Below, piece by piece: positions 40,752 through 49,428 of a stretch of 60,551 nt of DNA. The position numbers were made by a program, and so were the translations under genes. The number at the start of each line of letters is the position of its first letter. Position 1 is the first letter of the stretch. The notes beneath the pieces were generated by a model that worked only from the letters and a program-made list of their open reading frames with translations, made no database searches and had not been told where the DNA came from. The DNA is taken from NCBI GenBank assembly GCA_964614095.1, contig CAZTJO010000008.1, positions 1-60,551 of the forward strand. The letters run 5' to 3'. Source of the stretch: CAZWKX01 sp964614095. Its GTDB lineage: Bacteria > Actinomycetota > Acidimicrobiia > Spongiisociales > UBA11373.

Positions 40752-41606
40752 TCAGGCGCCGGACGATCCCATCTCCTCCAGCAGAGCCCGGCCCGCATCG
40801 GCCGGCATCTCGTAGGTCTCCTCCGGCGAGGGGAACGACCCGTTTTCGACATCGGCAAAGAACGCGCTGAGGGCCTTCACCGCGTCATCGTGAAGCGATG
40901 CATAGCTGCGCACAAAACGTGGGAGATCTTCGTCGTTGAGGCCGAGCACATCGTGGAATACAAGCACCTGCCCATCCGTCTTGGCCCCGGCGCCGATGCC
41001 GATGGTCGGCACCGACACCCGTCGTGTAATGAGATCCGCCACCATGCCGGGAACTCCCTCCAGCACGATGCAGAAGACGCCTGCATCTTCGAGCGCCAGC
41101 GCATCTTCGATCAGCTTCTTCGCCGCCACCACCTCCCGGCCCTGTACCCGGTATCCGCCCATCGTGTGCACCGACTGAGGCGTCAGGCCCAGGTGTCCCA
41201 TCACCGGAATCTCGGCCCCAAGCACCGCCTCGATCACCGGCACCCTCTTCTGCCCTCCTTCAATCTTCACGGCCTCGACACCACCCTCCTGCACAAAACG
41301 CCCCGCGTTGCGCACGGTCTCCGCCGGGGAGATGTGAAAGCTGAGCCAAGGCATGTCGCCGACAACAAGCGCCCGAGCCCCGATCGCCGACACCGCAGCA
41401 CCGTGATGGACCATTTCGTCGAGGGTCACCTGGAGAGTCGTCTTGCGGCCGAGCACAACATTCGCCACCGAATCGCCCACCAGGATGACGTCCGCCCCCG
41501 CCTTGTCGGCAATTCGGGCCGACGGAGCGTCGTAGGCCGTGACCATCTTTATGCGGGATACACCTTTGGCGGCCCGTATGTCCGGGACGGTGATCTTCTC
41601 GGCCAT
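40752..41606 (-). CDS. panB: 3-methyl-2-oxobutanoate hydroxymethyltransferase
   Basis: A 284-residue TIM-barrel enzyme that adds a hydroxymethyl group from methylene-tetrahydrofolate to ketoisovalerate, the first step of pantothenate synthesis. Signatures: M-V-T-A-Y-D-A-P-S-A, V-G-D-S-V-A-N-V-V-L-G (metal-binding Asp), D-M-P-W-L-S-F, V-K-I-E-G-G, M-G-H-L-G-L-T-P-Q, and I-G-I-G-A-G. The ATG at 41606 is preceded by GAGCAGGAGATG; the longer frame lacks homology. panC and panD are not adjacent. Confidence 0.95.
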   Translation of the reverse strand: MAEKITVPDIRAAKGVSRIKMVTAYDAPSARIADKAGADVILVGDSVANVVLGRKTTLQVTLDEMVHHGAAVSAIGARALVVGDMPWLSFHISPAETVRNAGRFVQEGGVEAVKIEGGQKRVPVIEAVLGAEIPVMGHLGLTPQSVHTMGGYRVQGREVVAAKKLIEDALALEDAGVFCIVLEGVPGMVADLITRRVSVPTIGIGAGAKTDGQVLVFHDVLGLNDEDLPRFVRSYASLHDDAVKALSAFFADVENGSFPSPEETYEMPADAGRALLEEMGSSGA

Positions 41607-41799
41607 CTCCTGCTCCTCTCTCTCCGCCCGATGGGTCGGAGGAACACGGCGCTCGATCAGCTGCCTCGCCTTCTTCGAGCTCGGCCGCCGCCACGCGGTA
41701 GGCCGTCTCATCGGCCCTGGGATTGTAGAGACCCATACAGTCACATCTCTCGGCGACGTGTCTCATCGCGCTAGCGTCGAAGCCTGGAGCATCAAGCCG

Positions 41800-42276
41800 A
41801 TGACCCGCAAGAACACCACCATGAGCCCCGACGGCATCGAGGCCTTCCTCGAGGCGGGGCGCGTCGCCCATGTGGCAACGCTGGCCGACGACGGCTGGCC
41901 GCATCTTGTTCCCATGTGGTACGTCGTCGACAAAGGCCTAGTTGTCTTCCGTTCCTTCACCAAATCGCAGAAGATCGTGAACCTGCGCCGGCGGCCTCGT
42001 CTCACTGTTCTTGTCGAGAAAGGCGCCACATACGACGAGCTCCAGGGCGTGATGATCAAGGGGACCGCCCATCTGGAAGATGACCCGGGCCGAGTGCTGG
42101 AGCTATACGGGGCCATGGCGGCCAAATACGCCATGGTCGGGGGCGAGCCCCTCCGGCTAGGCCCTGAGGCCCTGGAGGCGACCTTCGGGCGCCACGCGGC
42201 CAAGAACACCGCAGTCACCGTTTTGCCCGAGCGCGTCATCTCGTGGGACCACACCAAACTCGATGGGGGGTACTGA
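41800..42276 (+). CDS. PPOX-class F420/FMN-dependent flavoprotein
   Basis: A 158-residue split-beta-barrel protein of the pyridoxamine-phosphate-oxidase superfamily: G-R-V-A-H-V-A-T-L-A-D-D-G-W-P-H-L-V-P-M-W-Y near the start, T-K-S-Q-K-I-V-N-L-R-R-R-P-R-L-T-V-L-V-E in the middle, and a helical C-terminal third. The N-terminal pattern fits the F420-dependent subgroup of actinobacteria that reduces or detoxifies small molecules; cofactor choice is inferred. It is divergent from panB and its end overlaps the next frame by 14 bases. Confidence 0.82.
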   Translation: MTRKNTTMSPDGIEAFLEAGRVAHVATLADDGWPHLVPMWYVVDKGLVVFRSFTKSQKIVNLRRRPRLTVLVEKGATYDELQGVMIKGTAHLEDDPGRVLELYGAMAAKYAMVGGEPLRLGPEALEATFGRHAAKNTAVTVLPERVISWDHTKLDGGY

Positions 42277-43048
42277 GACCCCGCCTTCTTGCAGATCGGC
42301 GCCGGGCGGGGCAGGCTGGACGTGCACAGCCGGAGAGGTATCCCTGTCCACCGAGGAGAACAACACGCAGAACACTCGAGCGCCGCGGCCCGCAGCCTTC
42401 GAAATCTTCAAGTCATGGCTGCGGCGTGTCGCCCTTGTGTCAATCGCGGTAAACGCCCTACTGGGCGTCTGGGCCGTCGCCGGTTCACTCGACGACGTTG
42501 CGATCAACATCTTTGTCACCTCGTTGCTGGTGACCGGCTCGGGGGTTGTCGCCTTGATCTGTGGAATAGCCATCCCTGAGAGCCGTCTCGGGCCCATACC
42601 AGCCTTCGGGATCTTCAGTTCGCTTGTCGGCTTCGCCCTGATCATCACCGCAGTGTGGACCAACTTCTCGTCGCTGGCCGTGGGCCGGCTAGGCGGCACC
42701 TTCATCACGGTGGCGGTGACTGTGGCTTATGCGGCAATCATGTCCGGCGTGCACCTCGAGGGCCGGCTGCTCCCGATCGCCTATACACTCGCGGTCGCGG
42801 CCGCCGGCTTCACCATCGCCGTCATCTGGGGTTTCGAGCCCGGCGACACGTGGCGCCTGTTCCTGGCCGTATGTGTACTTCTGGGGGCAATCACTCTGGC
42901 CGTTCCCATCACGACACGTCTTCGTCCCCGACACGAGCACCCTCCACCCGTGCTCCACTGCCCCTACTGCGGCGGCACCGTGGACAACACCGACAGGTAC
43001 ATTCGCTGTGACCAGTGTGGCCGCCGCTTCCGGGTTGTCTCCCCCTGA
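42263..43048 (+). CDS. polytopic membrane protein with C-terminal zinc ribbon
   Basis: Up to 261 residues: a hydrophilic N-terminus, about six transmembrane helices from residue 55 on, and a cytoplasmic C-terminal zinc ribbon C-P-Y-C-G-G-x11-C-D-Q-C-G. The architecture recalls the smaller protein at 21170. The start is uncertain: ATG 42263 lies inside the previous gene, while a CTG at 42344 (MSTEENN) follows GGAGAGG and would give a better N-terminus. I do not recognise the family. Confidence 0.65.
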   Translation: MGGTETPPSCRSAPGGAGWTCTAGEVSLSTEENNTQNTRAPRPAAFEIFKSWLRRVALVSIAVNALLGVWAVAGSLDDVAINIFVTSLLVTGSGVVALICGIAIPESRLGPIPAFGIFSSLVGFALIITAVWTNFSSLAVGRLGGTFITVAVTVAYAAIMSGVHLEGRLLPIAYTLAVAAAGFTIAVIWGFEPGDTWRLFLAVCVLLGAITLAVPITTRLRPRHEHPPPVLHCPYCGGTVDNTDRYIRCDQCGRRFRVVSP

Positions 43049-43051
43049 CCA

Positions 43052-43813
43052 TCACCCCAACCGTGCTCTGATCCAGGTGATGTCCTCTGCCTGCGCCTCG
43101 GCGCCACCCGGCGTCTCGACCACCAGCGGCGCCTCTGCCTCACGAAACACATGCACCAGAAGTTCTTCGGGTATCTCCCCCCGGCCCAGATTGGCGTGAC
43201 GATCCCGACGGCTATCAAACGGGTCTCGTGAGTCGTTGGCATGAACCAGATCGACTCGGCCGGTCCCGGCGCGCAGCCGCTCCACAACGGTGTCCAGATG
43301 CTCGCCGGCCGCCCAGGCGTGACAAGTATCGATGCACACACCCACGTTGAATCCGCCGATCACCTCCCACAGCGGACCGTAACTGTCGATCTCGCGCACC
43401 ACCGCATTGCCTCCGCCCGCAGTGTTCTCAATGAGAACCGGAACGCTCAGGTCCACCGAATCGAGCGCCTTGCGCCAGCGTTCCCAGCCCACGTCGGCCG
43501 CTTCTCCGTCACCCACATGGCCACCGTGCACGATCACTCCGAGAGCGCCCACAGCGTGCGCTGCGGCGATCGTGTCCCCAAGGATCTTGCGGCTCGGGAT
43601 GCGCACCCGGTTGTTCGGAGACCCAACATTGATCAGATAGGGAGCATGGGCGTAGAGACCAATGCCGGAGACCCTCAGAACATCGGCGTCGGAGCGAGCC
43701 AACGGCTTCTTCCACGATTGCGGGTTGGAGAGGAACACCTGGACGACATCGGCGCCCCGTACCGCCGCCTCCTCTATTGGGCACTCGGGGGGAACGTGGG
43801 CACCAACAAGCAT
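43052..43813 (-). CDS. nfo: endonuclease IV-like AP endonuclease
   Basis: A 253-residue TIM-barrel protein of the AP-endonuclease-2 family, which cuts DNA at abasic sites using three metal ions. Motifs: L-V-G-A-H-V near the start, Y-A-H-A-P-Y-L-I-N, V-I-E-N-T-A-G-G-G (Glu ligand), V-C-I-D-T-C-H-A-W-A-A-G (Asp and His), V-H-A-N-D-S and D-R-H-A-N-L-G-R-G (His ligands). It is somewhat shorter than E. coli Nfo. The ATG at 43813 follows the membrane-protein gene by 11 bases, so it is in the pyrE operon. Confidence 0.88.
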   Translation of the reverse strand: MLVGAHVPPECPIEEAAVRGADVVQVFLSNPQSWKKPLARSDADVLRVSGIGLYAHAPYLINVGSPNNRVRIPSRKILGDTIAAAHAVGALGVIVHGGHVGDGEAADVGWERWRKALDSVDLSVPVLIENTAGGGNAVVREIDSYGPLWEVIGGFNVGVCIDTCHAWAAGEHLDTVVERLRAGTGRVDLVHANDSRDPFDSRRDRHANLGRGEIPEELLVHVFREAEAPLVVETPGGAEAQAEDITWIRARLG

Positions 43814-43824
43814 TGCCGCGCAGG

Positions 43825-44436
43825 CTACCCCTCGATCCTGCTCTTGGCCCAGCCCGCCATATGCCCCTCCAGGACCACCGCCACCTTGTGCGCCGGCCTG
43901 TCCCAATCTTCCGCAAGCAGATGCAGCCAAGGCGGCTCGGTAATTGCAGCCCGAGGGTTCTCCGGCAATCTTGCCTCGTCTTTCAGCCGCAATGAGAGAA
44001 CCGGCACACTGCCGCCGTCATCCACGTGAATCCCCGACCTCACGTTTGCTATCTCGTCCCAGCCCAGGCGCAGCGGCTCCTCCCTCCTGCCCCCTATGTG
44101 CAGAACAACCCCGTCGGCGCCAACTTCGAGGAATCGCCGCGGCTTCACGATATTCCACACGCCCCAGAGCCAAGCGCCCAGCCCACCGGCCATAAGAGCG
44201 CTTCCCCAGGCCAGATCGCGGCGCCGCTGCGCCGCGCCCCAAGGGGTGTACACCTTCTCGATGGAAGTGACCGTCTCGCCGCCATCGATCACCACCTGCA
44301 CTTCGCGGTCACTCGTCTCCGGTACCGGGTAGAGGCGATGGGTGAAGATCATGTCGATGCCCAGCATCAGCAGGGGCATCGCCACAAGCGACAAGGCCAA
44401 CACGAGCAGTAGAGACCGTGACACCCGATCGGTCAC
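43825..44436 (-). CDS. two-helix membrane protein of unknown function
   Basis: A 203-residue protein with helices at about residues 10-30 and 76-95, an external loop between them (with V-P-E-T-S-D-R-E-V-Q-V-V-I-D-G-G-E-T-V), and a cytoplasmic C-terminal domain of beta strands (V-V-L-H-I-G-G-R-R-E-E-P-L-R-L-G-W-D-E-I) that looks like a bacterial PH-type domain. No named family is recognised. The GTG start overlaps the pyrE stop by 4 bases. Confidence 0.65.
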   Translation of the reverse strand: MTDRVSRSLLLVLALSLVAMPLLMLGIDMIFTHRLYPVPETSDREVQVVIDGGETVTSIEKVYTPWGAAQRRRDLAWGSALMAGGLGAWLWGVWNIVKPRRFLEVGADGVVLHIGGRREEPLRLGWDEIANVRSGIHVDDGGSVPVLSLRLKDEARLPENPRAAITEPPWLHLLAEDWDRPAHKVAVVLEGHMAGWAKSRIEG

Positions 44437-44981
44437 GACGACACCCCCAGGTCTTCCGGAAGCATCAGGGCACGGTAGAGAATCCCCCGCTCGCCGACCA
44501 GCCGTCCCACCATGCCGCTGCTGCGATCGACAAGCACAACCACCTGCACCACCTCGATGCCCGCGGCCACAACGGCATCCACGGCCTCCAGGAGAGCCTC
44601 ACCCGTAGTCGTCGTGTCCTCGACGATCGCCGCTCGATCGCCGGGACGTACGGGCCCAACCAGTCGATCTCCGGTGCCGTGGTCCTTGGATTCCTTCCGC
44701 ACCGAGAACGCCTTGAGCGGGCGGCCCTCCGACGCGGCAACCACCGCTACTGCAACCGCGATTGGGTCGGCCCCAATCGTCATGCCCCCCAGCGCCGTCA
44801 CACCGGCATCCAGAGCATCCAGGACGGCTCGCGCCACCAGCAAACCACCCGGGCCGTCAAACGTCGTCTGTCGGGCATCGAGATACCAGTCACTGACAGC
44901 TCCGGAACGCAGCCGGTATTCACCGCCGCGGCGCAGCGAGTTGCTCGTCAAGTGCGCTGCCAGATCGTGCACGCCCACCAC
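44433..44981 (-). CDS. pyrE: orotate phosphoribosyltransferase
   Basis: A 182-residue type I phosphoribosyltransferase that makes orotidine monophosphate. Features: L-T-S-N-S-L-R-R-G-G-E-Y-R-L-R-S-G, the S-D-W-Y-L-D-A-R motif, the conserved R-K-E-S-K-D-H-G-T flexible loop, and the PRPP motif A-I-V-E-D-T-T-T-T-G-E-A. The start is uncertain: GTG 44981 is taken because homologues begin near V-H-D-L-A; GTG 44972 or ATG 45047 are possible. A 16-codon open frame with a strong ribosome-binding site lies just upstream. It heads an operon with a membrane protein and nfo. Confidence 0.9.
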   Translation of the reverse strand: MVGVHDLAAHLTSNSLRRGGEYRLRSGAVSDWYLDARQTTFDGPGGLLVARAVLDALDAGVTALGGMTIGADPIAVAVAVVAASEGRPLKAFSVRKESKDHGTGDRLVGPVRPGDRAAIVEDTTTTGEALLEAVDAVVAAGIEVVQVVVLVDRSSGMVGRLVGERGILYRALMLPEDLGVSS

Positions 44982-45006
44982 TGTATCCCGTCTCCGCTTA
45001 ATCCCC

Positions 45007-45057
45007 TCAAGCGGCGCCAAACCACGCCGATGAGGTAGTGTCGTCATCGGACGGCAT
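45007..45057 (-). CDS. possible leader peptide upstream of pyrE (16 codons)
   Basis: ATG at 45057 with Shine-Dalgarno GGGAGGAAAGGGT, the best ribosome-binding site in this region, reading M-P-S-D-D-D-T-T-S-S-A-W-F-G-A-A and stopping 25 bases before the pyrE GTG. It could couple translation or regulate pyrE, or it could simply mean that pyrE starts elsewhere. It is too short to judge by composition. Confidence 0.35.
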   Translation of the reverse strand: MPSDDDTTSSAWFGAA

Positions 45058-45113
45058 ACCCTTTCCTCCCTTCGAGCGGCCGCCACCGGCGGCCGCTCAC
45101 CGTTATGGAAAGT

Positions 45114-48100
45114 TCAGGCCAGGCCGTGACCGGAATCTCGGCGCCGATCGAAGCCGAGAATGACCAGGCCGAGGTAAATGAGCAGCGCTGCCGTCCACAG
45201 CAGCCGCTGCACATCGAGCCCGGTGTAGGGAAGCTCATCATCGGAGACGTAGCCGACATCTGCGTCCAGGAACGCTTGCCCTGCACCGAGCGTGACGATG
45301 ATCGCCTCAGCCGTCGTCGGCTCCAGCTCCTCATCGGCGTCGGTCACCGCCATCCGAGAGAGGCCGGGCGGAACGCCGGTGAAGAGATACTCGCCGTTCA
45401 CTCCCGACACCTGCGATGGGAACTGAACGTCGTCGACGCTGTCGAGCACGCCGTCGGATCCGCTCCACACGAGGGACACCGTCACTCCAGGCAGCGGTTC
45501 CTCCTCAAAGTCGATCTCGCCATCCCCATCGAGGTCGTACCAGACCGTATCCCCGATGGAGCCGGTGCCCCGATAGGCAAAATCGAGATCGCCAATGGTG
45601 GTGTCGGCCGGCAGCATCACTGTGGTTTCGCCATCCTCGGTGCCGTCGGGATCGAGCGTGAGCGCAAAACCTGCCGGCACCGACCTGGCATCCACTGCAA
45701 TCGTGTATTCGGCCCCCGGAACCTCGGTGAACTCATAGGATCCGTCGGCCGCCGTCGTGGTGCTATCGATCGTCGCCCCGAGATCATCCAGAAGATCGAC
45801 CACGATCCCCAGGAACCTCGGCTCTCCGGCATCCAGCAGGTCGTCCCCGTCCACATCGAAGAAGATCGTTCCGGAGAGTTCACCCTTCGGCGGCCGGTAG
45901 CCGACGTCTTCGCTGGCCACCGTCTCTCCCGGATCCACCGTCACCGTTTGACTGGCGTTGGCCGTCGTCAACACGTACCCGGCCGGGACCGTTCCCGCCA
46001 CCACCTGGGCCGTCACCGAGCCGGCGCCAACGGAGGTGGTCCAGTCCCCGGCGCCGTTGGATGTCACCGTGCCGGTGACACCATTCCCGTCGGTCACGCT
46101 CACCGACACATTCGGCAGGTCCGGCTCGCCCGGATCCTGCACCCCATCCTCGTCCGTATCGACGAAGAGGTGCCCGGTCAGCGTGCCGGGGACATCAGTG
46201 AATGTCACCGTGGCGTCGTCGGAGTCGGTCGTGGAGTTGGTCTCATCGTCCTCCACCGTCGCCGTCACCGTGTTGACGTGATCAGCGCCACCAAAGTCAC
46301 CCGAGATCACCGCGTCGAAGGAACAGGAGAACGTGCCCAACGCCGGGATCGCCGGGTCCGCACCCGGACACGTGTTGTTGGAAACCAAAACGTTGCCCAC
46401 ATCCAGCAGATCACCAAACAAATCATCAGCCAGCACCGTCAACGTCCCCGCCTCCGCCGAATCGTTATCGACATCAACCGAGAACGTCACCGTCCCACCC
46501 GTCTCCGGCACCGAAGCAACCGACGCATCCTTCGTCACCGTGATCGAAGGCAGCGCGTCGACGGGAGTGTCCACCGAGGCCGAGTTGTTGCCTCCGTTCG
46601 GATCGGGAGTCGACGCCGACACGACCGCATTGTTGGTGATGGTCCCGTCTACGCCGGCATTGATCGCGACGACTATGTCCACCGCCGTAGATCCTGGGGC
46701 AAGGTCCGCCAGCGAGCAGGCGATGGTCCCTACCGGACCCTCCACGCACAACGGATCGGAGGCAACATCGTCAAAAGTGACCCCGGCGGGGAGTGTGTCG
46801 ACGATGACCGGACCGTCGGCCACATCAGGCCCGTTGTTGGTGACCGTCAGTGTGTAAGTGAGAGTTTCGCCCGGGTGCATGGTCACCGCGGTGTCGTCGT
46901 CCTTGGCCAGCGAGAGGTCGGCCTGGGGATCGGCAGGATCACTCACATTGGCCAGCACCGGATCGTATTGATCGCTGTCGGCCGTTGCCGAGTTGGCAAA
47001 CTCGGTGACCCCCACCACAATCGGCGCGTCCACGGTCACGCTGAAATTGACCGTCATTATCTCTCCCGACGCCAACGTCAACCCAGAGATGATGTTCGGC
47101 GGATCGTTCACCACTACCGGTGTCCCGTCGACATCACCGCTGATGCTCCCAGGCACGTACGTGGTACCGGCCGGGATCGCATCAACGAGAGACACGCCGG
47201 TCTGCGAGGCGTCGTCGCCGTTGAAAACTCTGATGCGGTAATCGATGGTCTCGCCGGATCCGACCGGCGACGAGTCGGGAATCGAGGTCTTGTCGATCTG
47301 CAGCGGCGGCACATCTAGCTCGATCACATTCATCGCCGACGAAGGCCCGTAAGCGCTCGACATGGAGGCGTGGTTCCCCACCGTGCGCACACCGAGGGCC
47401 ACCGGATCATCAACGTCGATGGAGAACGTCACGATCCGGGTAGCCCCTGCGGCAATGGTGTCGATATCCAGGCCCCCGTCAGGAGAATCGGAATCAAGCG
47501 GATTTGGAGTGAAGGGAGCAACGTCGTCGGCGACCGGGACCCCGTCCAGCGTTGTCGAATCGGCTACATACGACGTGTACGACGGAGTCTCGTCAAAGAC
47601 CAGAACGGCGCCAACGTCGATGATGCCGTTGTTCTCCATGGTGATGGAGTAGGTGATGGTGTCGCCCGGATCGGCTTCACCATCGAGATCAACGTCGTTG
47701 GAGACCACCGATGTCTTTGCCATGTTGATGGAAGGGAACGGGAGGATCGTGGTGCCCATGTCGAGGGCAGGCGTGCCCGCGGCATAGCCGGCCCGCTGGC
47801 CCCAGGCCGCGATGAGCCGCGTCCCGTCCGTGGTGTAGATACGCGATCCGGTCATGTCATGATCTCCGCCGGACTGGTTCGCATCTGCACTCGGGAGATA
47901 GCAAACGCCCTGGCCGTCGTCGTACACCGTCGTCGAGGCGTAGGCGACCACATCGCAATGGAAGTCGTACTGGTCTCCGAACGGGTCGACACCGGCGCCG
48001 GTGGTCGGATCACCGTCGAGGTCGATGTAGATCCTGGTATCGGCAAAGGTCGCCACCCACACCGGGCTGTAGTTCTTGCTCCCGTCGGCCGAGCCGGGAG

Positions 48101-49259
48101 CGTAGGGAAGAATGGTGGAAGGTGTGGCTGCGTTCTCCGGGACCAGGGTGAAACCCCAGTCGTAGGACGCACTCGACGAGCCTGTGGTGCTCGCCTGGAA
48201 GCCGTAGACCAACTCCCCTCCGCCGGTGCTGAAGAGCGCTCCCTGGTTCTGCGGCATCAGGTAGGACGCCTGGCCTCGACCGCTGACGGGGATATCCGTC
48301 GTCCCTCCGCCGGCAGTCGTCGCCGTGACGGTGATCGGATCGGTCGACGGGTTGAAGAGGAACACTCTGGTGTCGTCCGTCTCAGCGCTGCTGCGAGCAC
48401 CCACCGGGCTCACGATCTCGTCCGACCAGATCGAGGTGGGGTACAGCTCGAAAAAGCGGCTCTCGTAGTTGGCCGCGACATCGCCGGTGGTCACATAGGC
48501 CGAAATAGGCCGGTCCGACGTCACCTGGGCGCCGAGGTCCACCCCTCCGTCGATGACGTAGGTCTGACCCAGGTTGAGGGTCGTTGAGGTCTCAAAAGAC
48601 CCGTCGGCATCGGCGTCGATCTGCACCTGAGTGTTGAATTCGGTGCCCACCAGCACAACGCCCACGTACTCGAAGACCTGGTTGAAGTCGACGTCCTCGC
48701 CGACGGGCAGGTCGAACTGTATGCCCGACTTGTCCACATCGAGCACCTGCACCGCTCCGGCCAGCAGCTCGCCGGGACTATCGGCGTAAACCGCCTGCGT
48801 GACCGCAATGGGCGCGGTGGAGACGATACGGTCGCGGCCGTCGTAGTAGTTCCCGGCGCCCCGTCCGGGCTGATCGACGGGCACATTGCTCGACTGGGTC
48901 CACACATCGCCCACATCCATGACCATGGTCAGCGTTGAGCCCTGGACCGGATTGATCGGATCGACCTCATACCCGTCCTCGAAGTGGTCGTAGTAAACGG
49001 TGTTGGCGTCCGCGCCCGAGGTAATCGAGATGGTCGAATGCACCGGGCCGGTGCAGGAACCGCCGGCCGAGAGGATGGAACGCAGGATGTCGATCAGCTC
49101 CTGCGCCTCAAACGGGGTGAAGTACGTTTGGCTGATCGAAGGCGTGGCCTCGGCGACATCCTGTGTGCCCGGGAGTACCCCGCCGATCACGACCGCGACC
49201 ACCAACAGCGAAACGAGAAGAAGCGCCCAGGGCGGAGCAGCCTTGCCGGTAGAACTCAT
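45114..49259 (-). CDS. LPXTG-anchored surface protein with DUF11 and SdrD-B-type domains
   Basis: A 1381-residue secreted protein. An N-terminal signal (PWALLLVSLLVVAVVIGGVLPG) is followed by a large N-terminal domain of about 450 residues (with Y-Y-D-H-F-E-D-G-Y-E and a cadherin-like beta pattern). Four DUF11-type repeats come next (for example D-P-G-D-T-I-T-Y-S-I-T-M-E-N-N-G, G-E-T-L-T-Y-T-L-T-V-T-N-N-G-P), then three or four SdrD-B/Cna-B-like modules with D-x-D-x-D-G calcium sites (V-D-T-D-E-D-G-V-Q-D-P-G-E-P). The C-terminus is a sortase signal: L-P-Y-T-G, a hydrophobic helix, and R-R-R. It should be linked to the wall as a stalk or adhesin. No sortase gene is nearby. GAGGG precedes ATG 49259. 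It follows pyrE's promoter region on the same strand. Confidence 0.9.
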   Translation of the reverse strand: MSSTGKAAPPWALLLVSLLVVAVVIGGVLPGTQDVAEATPSISQTYFTPFEAQELIDILRSILSAGGSCTGPVHSTISITSGADANTVYYDHFEDGYEVDPINPVQGSTLTMVMDVGDVWTQSSNVPVDQPGRGAGNYYDGRDRIVSTAPIAVTQAVYADSPGELLAGAVQVLDVDKSGIQFDLPVGEDVDFNQVFEYVGVVLVGTEFNTQVQIDADADGSFETSTTLNLGQTYVIDGGVDLGAQVTSDRPISAYVTTGDVAANYESRFFELYPTSIWSDEIVSPVGARSSAETDDTRVFLFNPSTDPITVTATTAGGGTTDIPVSGRGQASYLMPQNQGALFSTGGGELVYGFQASTTGSSSASYDWGFTLVPENAATPSTILPYAPGSADGSKNYSPVWVATFADTRIYIDLDGDPTTGAGVDPFGDQYDFHCDVVAYASTTVYDDGQGVCYLPSADANQSGGDHDMTGSRIYTTDGTRLIAAWGQRAGYAAGTPALDMGTTILPFPSINMAKTSVVSNDVDLDGEADPGDTITYSITMENNGIIDVGAVLVFDETPSYTSYVADSTTLDGVPVADDVAPFTPNPLDSDSPDGGLDIDTIAAGATRIVTFSIDVDDPVALGVRTVGNHASMSSAYGPSSAMNVIELDVPPLQIDKTSIPDSSPVGSGETIDYRIRVFNGDDASQTGVSLVDAIPAGTTYVPGSISGDVDGTPVVVNDPPNIISGLTLASGEIMTVNFSVTVDAPIVVGVTEFANSATADSDQYDPVLANVSDPADPQADLSLAKDDDTAVTMHPGETLTYTLTVTNNGPDVADGPVIVDTLPAGVTFDDVASDPLCVEGPVGTIACSLADLAPGSTAVDIVVAINAGVDGTITNNAVVSASTPDPNGGNNSASVDTPVDALPSITVTKDASVASVPETGGTVTFSVDVDNDSAEAGTLTVLADDLFGDLLDVGNVLVSNNTCPGADPAIPALGTFSCSFDAVISGDFGGADHVNTVTATVEDDETNSTTDSDDATVTFTDVPGTLTGHLFVDTDEDGVQDPGEPDLPNVSVSVTDGNGVTGTVTSNGAGDWTTSVGAGSVTAQVVAGTVPAGYVLTTANASQTVTVDPGETVASEDVGYRPPKGELSGTIFFDVDGDDLLDAGEPRFLGIVVDLLDDLGATIDSTTTAADGSYEFTEVPGAEYTIAVDARSVPAGFALTLDPDGTEDGETTVMLPADTTIGDLDFAYRGTGSIGDTVWYDLDGDGEIDFEEEPLPGVTVSLVWSGSDGVLDSVDDVQFPSQVSGVNGEYLFTGVPPGLSRMAVTDADEELEPTTAEAIIVTLGAGQAFLDADVGYVSDDELPYTGLDVQRLLWTAALLIYLGLVILGFDRRRDSGHGLA

Positions 49260-49428
49260 GATGACCCTCACACCTCAGGTGCCACCGGCAGCCGAAGACA
49301 AGTGCAACAAAGGCGATCCGTCCGGTGGCCCATAAGAGGATCGGCATACGCTCCAAAACGCTTAAACCAAAGCAAGGTGAAAATAACCTCATCCAACCCG
49401 CTTGGTTCGGTAGGCCTCGGGTCGCCGA

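Noticed and set aside
45105..47318. A 737-codon plus-strand open frame
   Set aside because: It is antisense to the LPXTG surface protein, is His/Arg-rich without recognisable domains, and reflects the high GC content.
45460..48900. Possible CRISPR-like regularity in the surface-protein gene
   Set aside because: The repetition is of protein domains (DUF11 and SdrD-B-like), with diverged DNA and no short constant repeats with spacers.
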